From contig NZ_JAOEGB010000020.1 of the NCBI RefSeq assembly GCF_025420585.1, positions 90,375-154,374 on the forward strand: a stretch of DNA of 64,000 bases, given 5' to 3'. Of this stretch, positions 58,176 through 64,000 are shown piece after piece (position 1 is the first letter of the stretch; each line of letters begins with the position of its first letter). The notes under the pieces were generated by a model that was not told where the DNA came from, made no database searches, and saw nothing but the letters and a program-made list of their open reading frames with translations. This DNA comes from Planotetraspora sp. A-T 1434. GTDB taxonomy: Bacteria; Actinomycetota; Actinomycetes; Streptosporangiales; Streptosporangiaceae. The position numbers were made by a program, and so were the translations under genes.

Positions 58176-58744
58176 GGGTCACCGTAGTTGTGGTAGCCGG
58201 CCGTCTCCCAGAAGCCCGGTTCGTCCTCCAGTAGCAACTGGATGCCGCGCACCCACTTGGCGGACTTCCAGAGATAGAGGTGCGGGACCAGCAGCCGGGC
58301 GGGGCCGCCATGCTCGGGCATCAGGTCCTCGCCGTCGTAGCGGTAGGCGATCCATGCCTGCCCGTCGAGCAGGTCCTCCAGCGGGAGGTTCGTGGTGTAG
58401 CCGCCGTACGAGTGCACGAGGGCGTAGTCCGCGGCGGTCTCCACATCGGCCAGCAGCACGTCCAGGGAGACGCCCTGCCAGTTGGTGCCGAGCTTGGACC
58501 ACTTGGTGACGCAGTGCAGATCCACCGTGGGCGTGACGCTCGGCAGTGCCAGGATGTCCTGCCACGACCAGCGATGGACCTGCCCGGCCTCGGTCGTGAC
58601 GGTGAACTCCCACCGCTCCAGCGGGACCCTCGGCGTCGGCCCGGCCGAGAGCACCGGGAAGTCATGGGTCAGATACTGGCCGGGCGGCAGCTTCACGTCC
58701 CCGTCACGTGACCGGCCATGGAAACCACGGGAGATGATCCCCAT
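58145..58744 (-). CDS. Molybdopterin-dependent sulfite oxidase-like oxidoreductase
   Basis: A 199-residue protein of the sulfite oxidase/YedY fold. The Mo-coordinating Cys is in VDLHCVTKWSKLGTNW, with LEDLLDGQAWIAYRYDGEDL and EHGGPARLLVPHLY downstream. It lacks a Tat signal, so it is likely cytosolic. AGGAGG precedes ATG 58744. With the reductase and zinc-ribbon protein it forms a compact operon for an unknown S- or N-oxide substrate. Confidence 0.9.
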   Translation of the reverse strand: MGIISRGFHGRSRDGDVKLPPGQYLTHDFPVLSAGPTPRVPLERWEFTVTTEAGQVHRWSWQDILALPSVTPTVDLHCVTKWSKLGTNWQGVSLDVLLADVETAADYALVHSYGGYTTNLPLEDLLDGQAWIAYRYDGEDLMPEHGGPARLLVPHLYLWKSAKWVRGIQLLLEDEPGFWETAGYHNYGDPWREQRYQGD

Positions 58745-59342
58745 TGGTTCCTCCTCTTCTGAGCGAATTGTCATGATCCTAGTGACCGGACCTCCACAAA
58801 CCACATACCACCAGACGGTGGACGGCGCGTGACCAGCGGGGGCCTGCGACGCGGATCGCGTCCGCGGCCCGGAGCCGCCCCTTTCGCCGGATCGCCTCAT
58901 CGCCATTAAGAGATTCGCCCCACCGTCCTCCCATTACTTTCCTTGATGAAAGACGGAAAGAAATCCTTATGAATGGCTTCGGTAGGCGCGGTGATCCACG
59001 TCACTGTTGACTTCGCCGTGAAATTCGTGCGACCGTCAATGGTGTGAGAAATGCGTTATTAAATACATGTTTCGCCCGAGTCACATCGCCGCTACCTGCG
59101 GTGTAGCACTCTCCGACGGCGATTCATGCGAGGGGACACGGACGGCGGTGCGATTCCGGTCGCATTCACCAACACGCATGACTCGTTTGCGGCGCGTCAG
59201 CGGCGGCGAATACGCGACGACACCACATTGACCATGCGAGAAGCCGTGTGTGAGAGGCCGTGTGTGAGAGGCCGTGTCCAAGAAGGCGGGCGGTGGAGCG
59301 CATGAGGCGCGACAAGAGCACGACAAGAGGCGGACATTGAGG
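58745..59342. other. About 600-bp region upstream of the PKS
   Basis: It contains the molybdoenzyme promoter on the left, an AT-rich stretch (about 58905-59075) unlike its surroundings, and GAGAGGCCGTGTGT tandem repeats (about 59241-59282). I find no convincing gene; short frames at 58940-59020 are under 15 codons. The AT-rich part is the likely PKS promoter. Confidence 0.55.
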
Positions 59343-62300
59343 ATGGCTGAAGACGGAACGGCGGACTCGATCCGGCGGGGCGGTGCGGGCGAGGGTGCCA
59401 TCGCGGTGATCGGGCTCGCCTGCCGGCTGCCCGGCGCGCCGACTCCGGAGGATCTGTGGGAACTGCTGCGCTCCGGGCGCGACGCGATCGGTGAGCCGTC
59501 GGAGAGACGGCTGCGCGCGGAGCCGAGACTGGCGGGTCACCGTGGCGGGTTCCTGGAGCATGTCGACGAGTTCGACGCGGGCTTCTTCGGAGTCTCTCCT
59601 CGCGAGGCCGCGGCCATGGATCCCCAGCAGCGGCTTGTCCTGGAGTTGGCGTGGGAGGCGTTGGAAGACGCCATGCTCCCACCGGGAGACCTGGCGGGCG
59701 TCCACGCGGGGGTGTTCCTCGGGGCCATGTCCTCCGACTACGCCACTCTGGTCCACCGGCACGGCGACGAGGCCATCACCCGGCACTCGCTCGCGGGGCT
59801 GAACCGCGGAATCCTGGCGAACCGGATCTCCTACTGTCTCGGGCTCCGCGGCCCGAGCCTGACGGTGGACACCGCCCAGTCGTCCGCGCTCGTGGCGGTG
59901 CACCTGGCCTGCGAGAGCCTGCGATCGGGCGAGTCGGCCGTGGCGCTGGCCGGAGGGGTCAATCTCAACCTGGCGCCGGAGAGCACAGTGACCGCCGACA
60001 GGTTCGGCGGACTGTCGCCGGACGGACGCTGTTTCACCTTCGACGCCCGCGCGAACGGCTACGTCCGGGGTGAGGGTGGCGGGCTCGTCGTGCTGAAGCC
60101 GCTGTCGAGGGCGCTCGCCGACGGCGACAACGTGTACGCCGTCATCACCGGCAGCGCGGTCAACAACGACGGGGCGACGAGCGGACTCACGGTACCCGAC
60201 GCCGCAGCGCAGGAAGAGGTCGTACGGCTGGCCGTGCGCCGTGCCGGCGTCGAACGCGCCGCCGTGCAGGTCGTCGAGTCGCACGGCACGGGGACGAAGG
60301 TCGGCGACCCGATCGAGGCCGCCGCGCTGGGTGCGGCCCTCGGTACCGCCCGGCCGGCGGAGCAGCCCCTGATCGTCGGGTCGGCCAAGACCAACGTCGG
60401 CCATCTGGAGGGAGCCGCCGGCATCGTGGGGCTGCTCAAGACCGTCCTGAGCATCCGCCATCGCGAGGTTCCACCGAGTCTGAACTTCGAGACGCCGAAC
60501 CCTCAGATCGATTTCGCGGCCCTGAATCTGAAGGTGGCGGACCAGCTGCGGCCGTGGCCGCGCCCGGACGCCACGCTCGTCGCCGGGGTCAGCTCCTTCG
60601 GGGTCGGGGGCGTGAACTGCCACGTCGTGCTCAGTGAGCCACCGGTCGCCGATGGCCTCACCGAAGTCCCAGCGGATGGCCCTGCCGGCGACACGGCCGA
60701 TGCCACGGCTGATGCCACGGCGACCGCTCCTGAGACCCCGCCCGCTGTGCCCTTGGTTCTCTCCGCCCGGACCGCCGCCGCGCTGCGTGAGCAGGCCGGA
60801 AGGCTGTACGGCTCGGCGGCCCTCGACGGGGACCTGTCCGACGTCGCCTTCTCCCTCGCCACCACGCGGGCCACGCTGGAACATCGAGCCGTCCTCGTGG
60901 GGAAGGACCGCCGCGAACTCCGGGATCAGCTCCTGGCGTTCAGCGTGGGAGACCACGTTCCCGGAGTGGTCCATGGCGCCATGCGGCGGGACGTCGGGCG
61001 CACGGTGTTCGTCTTCCCGGGCCAGGGAAGCCAGTGGCTGGGCATGGGGCGGGACCTGGCCAAAGCCTCGCCGCTGTTCGCCCGGCACCTGATAGCCGTG
61101 GCGGACGCCCTGGCGCCCCACACCGGCTGGTCGCCGGTCGACGTGCTGTGGAGCCTTCCGGGAGCACCCTCGCTGGACCGGGTCGACGTCGTCCAGCCGG
61201 CGTTGTTCGCGGTCATGGTCGCGCTCGCGCGGCTCTGGGAGTCGTACGGCATCCGCCCCGACGCCGTGATGGGACATTCCCAGGGCGAGATCGCCGCCGC
61301 CCACGTCGCCGGGGCGCTGTCCCTGGAGGACGCCGCCGCCATCGTGGTGCTCCGCAGCCAGGCGATCGCCGCCATCTCGGGACGCGGCGGGATGGCGTCG
61401 ATCCCTCTGCCTGTGGCTCAGGTGCGCACCCGGCTCACCCGCTGGGCCGGACGCCTGAACATCGGCGCGGTCAACGGCCCGTCGGCCACCGTGGTGTCCG
61501 GCGACGCGGACGCGCTCGACGAACTCGTGGCCGAATACCTGGCCGAGGACGTGTCCGCGCGCCGGGTGCGGATCGACTACGCCTCGCACTCTCCCCATGT
61601 GGAGGCGGTGCGGGAGCAGTTGCTGGAGCGCCTTCCGAGGTACGTTCCGCGGAGCACCGGCACCGCGTTCTACTCCAGCGTCACGGGTGGGCTGCTCGAC
61701 ACCGCCGAACTGGACGCCGGTTACTGGTATCGGAACCTCCGCCAGACTGTCGAGTTCGACCGTGCGGTCCACGCCGCGCTGAGCGACGGCCACAACGTCT
61801 TCGTCGAAACGAGCCCGCATCCGATCCTCGTCGTGGGGCTCCGGCAGATCCTCGAAAGCGCCGCCCCCGACATCCCCGCCGCACGCGACGGCGTGGTCGC
61901 GGGAACGCTGCGGCGCGACAACGGCGATCTCGGCCAGTTCCTCCGGGCACTCGCCCAGCTCCACGTGCACGGGTCTCCGGTCGATTGGCGGTATGCCGTA
62001 CGGCCCGGCGCGCGGCGCGTCCCCCTGCCGACCTATGCCTTCCAACGCAGCCGCCACTGGCTCGGCACTCCGGCGACCACACCAGCGACCACACCAGAAA
62101 CCACAGTGCGGCCGGACATCGCCACGCCGGGAACCACCGGACACGGAATCGCCCAGCACGAGACCGGCCAGCACGAGACCGGCGGGGCGCTCGAACCGGG
62201 CAACGCGCTGGCCGCTCGGATCTCCGGGCTGACCGGCGAGGCGCAGGAAAAAGTGGTGCTGGACCTGGTGGTCTCCGCCACCGCCGGAGTCCTCGGACAC

Positions 62301-64000
62301 GCCGATGCGGCGTCCGTCGCACCCGACCACACGTTCAAGGATTTGGGACTGGATTCGCTCGGCGTGGTGGAGTTACGCGACAGCCTGTCCGCCGCGACCG
62401 GGCTTCCGGTGTCGCCGACCGTCACCTTCGATCACCCCACGCCGCTCGCACTCGCGCGGCATCTGCGGGCCACGTCGGCCGGCCGTACGGCTGAGCCCAC
62501 CGCCACCGCGGTCGCGCACACCGGGGCGGCGCCCGAGAACGAGCCGATCGCGCTGGTCGCGATGGCCGGGAGGTGGCCGGGAGGGGCCGACACCCCCGAG
62601 AAGCTCTGGCGTCTCGTGCTGGGCGGGACCGACGCGATCAGCGTCTTCCCGGCCAACCGGGGATGGGATGTGGAAGGACTGTACGACCCCGATGCCGTAC
62701 GGCCCGGCACGTCCACCACCCGGGAGGGCGGGTTCCTGCACGACGCGGACCGCTTCGACGCGGAGTTCTTCGGCATCGGCCCCCGCGAGGCCGCCGCGAT
62801 GGACCCGCAGCAGCGGTTGCTACTGGAGGTGGCCTGGGAGACCTTCGAGCGGGCCGGCATTGTGCCGGAGTCGCTGAAGGGCAGCCGCACGGGAGTCTTC
62901 GTCGGAATGATGCCGCAGGACTACGGCCCGCGGCTGCACGAGACGGCCGAAGGAGCCGAGGGTTACGCGCTGACCGGCACGCTGACGAGCGTCGCGTCCG
63001 GGCGGATCGCCTACACCTTCGGCTTGGAGGGGCCCGCGGTGACCGTCGACACGGCGTGCTCGTCGTCGCTGGTGGCGCTACATCTGGCCGTACGGTCGCT
63101 CCGATCGGGAGAGTCGGATCTGGCTCTGGCGGGCGGGGTCACGGTGATGTCCACCCCCGGCATGTTCACGGAGTTCTCCCGGCAGGGTGGGCTCGCTCCG
63201 GATGGGCGGTGCAAGGCGTTCGGGGCGGCGGCCGACGGCACGGGGTGGGCCGAAGGAGTCGGCCTGCTTCTGGTGGAACGCCTGTCGGACGCGCGGCGCC
63301 ACGGGCATCGAGTGCTGGCGGTGATCCGCGGCTCAGCCGTCAACCAGGACGGCGCGTCCAACGGACTCACCGCCCCAAACGGGCTCTCACAGCAGCGGGT
63401 GATCCGGGAGGCGCTGAAGGACGCCGCGCTGAGCGCTGCAGAAGTGGACGCGGTGGAGGCCCATGGCACCGGGACGACTCTGGGCGACCCGATCGAGGCC
63501 CAGGCCCTGCTCGCCACCTACGGCCAAGGCCGGCCCGCCGGCCATCCTCTATGGCTCGGCTCGCTGAAGTCCAACATCGGCCACGCCCAAGCCGCCGCCG
63601 GAATCGCCGGAGTCATCAAAATGGTGCAGGCGATCCACCACGGGATCCTGCCCCAAACGCTGCACGTGGAGGAGCCGACCCCGCACATCGACTGGTCCGA
63701 CGGCGCGATCTCGCTGCTGGCCGGCAACACCCCCTGGCCTGAGACCGGTTCTGTACGGCGTGCCGGCGTGTCGTCCTTCGGGATCAGCGGCACGAACGCC
63801 CATGTCATCGTGGAGCAAGCACCACCAGAACCTGAGCCCGAACTCCACACCGAATCCGAACCCGGAGAACCACAGGGCGGGGAACAGTCCTCGCAGGAGG
63901 CGGAAGCGGCGGCGGAGCGGCAATCGAGGCAACAGCCGCAGGCCGGCCCGGGACAACAGCCGCAGGCCGGGCCGGAGCAACGGCTACCGGTCGCGCCGGG
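59343..64000 (+). CDS. Type I modular polyketide synthase, loading module and start of module 1 (partial)
   Basis: At least 1552 residues, open to the right edge. The loading ketosynthase (about 18-440) has Gln179 in place of the catalytic Cys in [10 protein letters not shown], the KS-Q type that decarboxylates the starter. The acyltransferase (about 560-860) has Ser646 in GHSQG and YASH at 746-749, the methylmalonyl-CoA signature, implying a propionyl starter. An ACP follows with Ser1005 in DLGLDSLG. Module 1 begins with a KS whose Cys1239 is in VDTACSS. The linker after this KS is unusually rich in Gln, Pro and Glu. ATG 59343 fits, but it lacks a strong Shine-Dalgarno. Confidence 0.96.
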   Translation, partial: MAEDGTADSIRRGGAGEGAIAVIGLACRLPGAPTPEDLWELLRSGRDAIGEPSERRLRAEPRLAGHRGGFLEHVDEFDAGFFGVSPREAAAMDPQQRLVLELAWEALEDAMLPPGDLAGVHAGVFLGAMSSDYATLVHRHGDEAITRHSLAGLNRGILANRISYCLGLRGPSLTVDTAQSSALVAVHLACESLRSGESAVALAGGVNLNLAPESTVTADRFGGLSPDGRCFTFDARANGYVRGEGGGLVVLKPLSRALADGDNVYAVITGSAVNNDGATSGLTVPDAAAQEEVVRLAVRRAGVERAAVQVVESHGTGTKVGDPIEAAALGAALGTARPAEQPLIVGSAKTNVGHLEGAAGIVGLLKTVLSIRHREVPPSLNFETPNPQIDFAALNLKVADQLRPWPRPDATLVAGVSSFGVGGVNCHVVLSEPPVADGLTEVPADGPAGDTADATADATATAPETPPAVPLVLSARTAAALREQAGRLYGSAALDGDLSDVAFSLATTRATLEHRAVLVGKDRRELRDQLLAFSVGDHVPGVVHGAMRRDVGRTVFVFPGQGSQWLGMGRDLAKASPLFARHLIAVADALAPHTGWSPVDVLWSLPGAPSLDRVDVVQPALFAVMVALARLWESYGIRPDAVMGHSQGEIAAAHVAGALSLEDAAAIVVLRSQAIAAISGRGGMASIPLPVAQVRTRLTRWAGRLNIGAVNGPSATVVSGDADALDELVAEYLAEDVSARRVRIDYASHSPHVEAVREQLLERLPRYVPRSTGTAFYSSVTGGLLDTAELDAGYWYRNLRQTVEFDRAVHAALSDGHNVFVETSPHPILVVGLRQILESAAPDIPAARDGVVAGTLRRDNGDLGQFLRALAQLHVHGSPVDWRYAVRPGARRVPLPTYAFQRSRHWLGTPATTPATTPETTVRPDIATPGTTGHGIAQHETGQHETGGALEPGNALAARISGLTGEAQEKVVLDLVVSATAGVLGHADAASVAPDHTFKDLGLDSLGVVELRDSLSAATGLPVSPTVTFDHPTPLALARHLRATSAGRTAEPTATAVAHTGAAPENEPIALVAMAGRWPGGADTPEKLWRLVLGGTDAISVFPANRGWDVEGLYDPDAVRPGTSTTREGGFLHDADRFDAEFFGIGPREAAAMDPQQRLLLEVAWETFERAGIVPESLKGSRTGVFVGMMPQDYGPRLHETAEGAEGYALTGTLTSVASGRIAYTFGLEGPAVTVDTACSSSLVALHLAVRSLRSGESDLALAGGVTVMSTPGMFTEFSRQGGLAPDGRCKAFGAAADGTGWAEGVGLLLVERLSDARRHGHRVLAVIRGSAVNQDGASNGLTAPNGLSQQRVIREALKDAALSAAEVDAVEAHGTGTTLGDPIEAQALLATYGQGRPAGHPLWLGSLKSNIGHAQAAAGIAGVIKMVQAIHHGILPQTLHVEEPTPHIDWSDGAISLLAGNTPWPETGSVRRAGVSSFGISGTNAHVIVEQAPPEPEPELHTESEPGEPQGGEQSSQEAEAAAERQSRQQPQAGPGQQPQAGPEQRLPVAP

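Noticed and set aside
59166..62330. 1054-codon open frame on the minus strand across the PKS
   Set aside because: It is the antisense shadow of the intact KS-AT-ACP frame, with Arg/Gly/Asp-biased low-information sequence and no domain.

Overview
The window is about 70% G+C or higher, uses GTG starts freely, and carries families typical of filamentous actinomycetes: class II DAHP synthase, DUF574 methyltransferase, WYL regulator, HspR-type operator, CebR-like boxes, PhoP-type PHO box and a modular PKS. A Streptosporangiales-like genome is the best guess. This is inferred from gene content only; no rRNA or marker gene is present.

Layout. 1-8.3 kb: truncated unknown gene, aldo/keto reductase, secreted sulfatase, aldose epimerase coupled to an APH-type kinase, tiny secreted peptide, FAD monooxygenase, DAHP synthase (entry to the shikimate pathway), DUF574 methyltransferase. 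8.3-17.1 kb: thioredoxin, divergent cytochrome oxidase subunit I, a large secreted nuclease, and a minus-strand operon of two universal stress proteins plus a GNAT/acyl-CoA-synthetase fusion. 17.3-19.9 kb: autoregulated ArsR-SRPBCC pair, VOC protein and WYL regulator. 19.9-23.6 kb: relics (a possible conjugation ATPase fragment and a possible cydB 3' end), then intact cydD-cydC. 23.8-30.4 kb: HtrA protease, Fic protein followed by an AMP-dependent acyl-CoA synthetase, and lon. 30.5-41 kb: efflux pump, FG-GAP protein, PhoD phosphatase with a PHO box, two HAD phosphatases, a hydrolase, ArfB, and two luciferase-like oxidoreductases. 40.8-42.5 kb: a scar made of a truncated HNH endonuclease, a truncated IS256-type transposase and a truncated unknown gene. 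42.5-49.1 kb: secreted metal/redox-looking proteins (LVIVD, DUF305, copper monooxygenase) and a DEAD-box helicase. 49.5-57.1 kb: NCS1 permease, MFS carrier, secreted GH3 glucosidase with two CebR-like operators, and two MarR regulators. 57.1-58.7 kb: three-gene operon of a molybdopterin oxidoreductase, flavin reductase and zinc-ribbon protein. 59.3 kb to the end: the first part of a type I polyketide synthase with a KS-Q loading module, an AT of methylmalonyl type, an ACP, and the KS of the next module.

The most unusual signal is a repeat family built on CGTGATCATGCA. Three copies at 51-bp period are translated in frame inside the CydD linker, and three more at about 53-bp period lie inverted downstream of cydC. 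Short tandem repeats at gene ends and in linkers recur throughout the window. Several promoters show a palindromic operator in or next to the -35/-10 spacer, in some cases with a start codon placed for leaderless translation.
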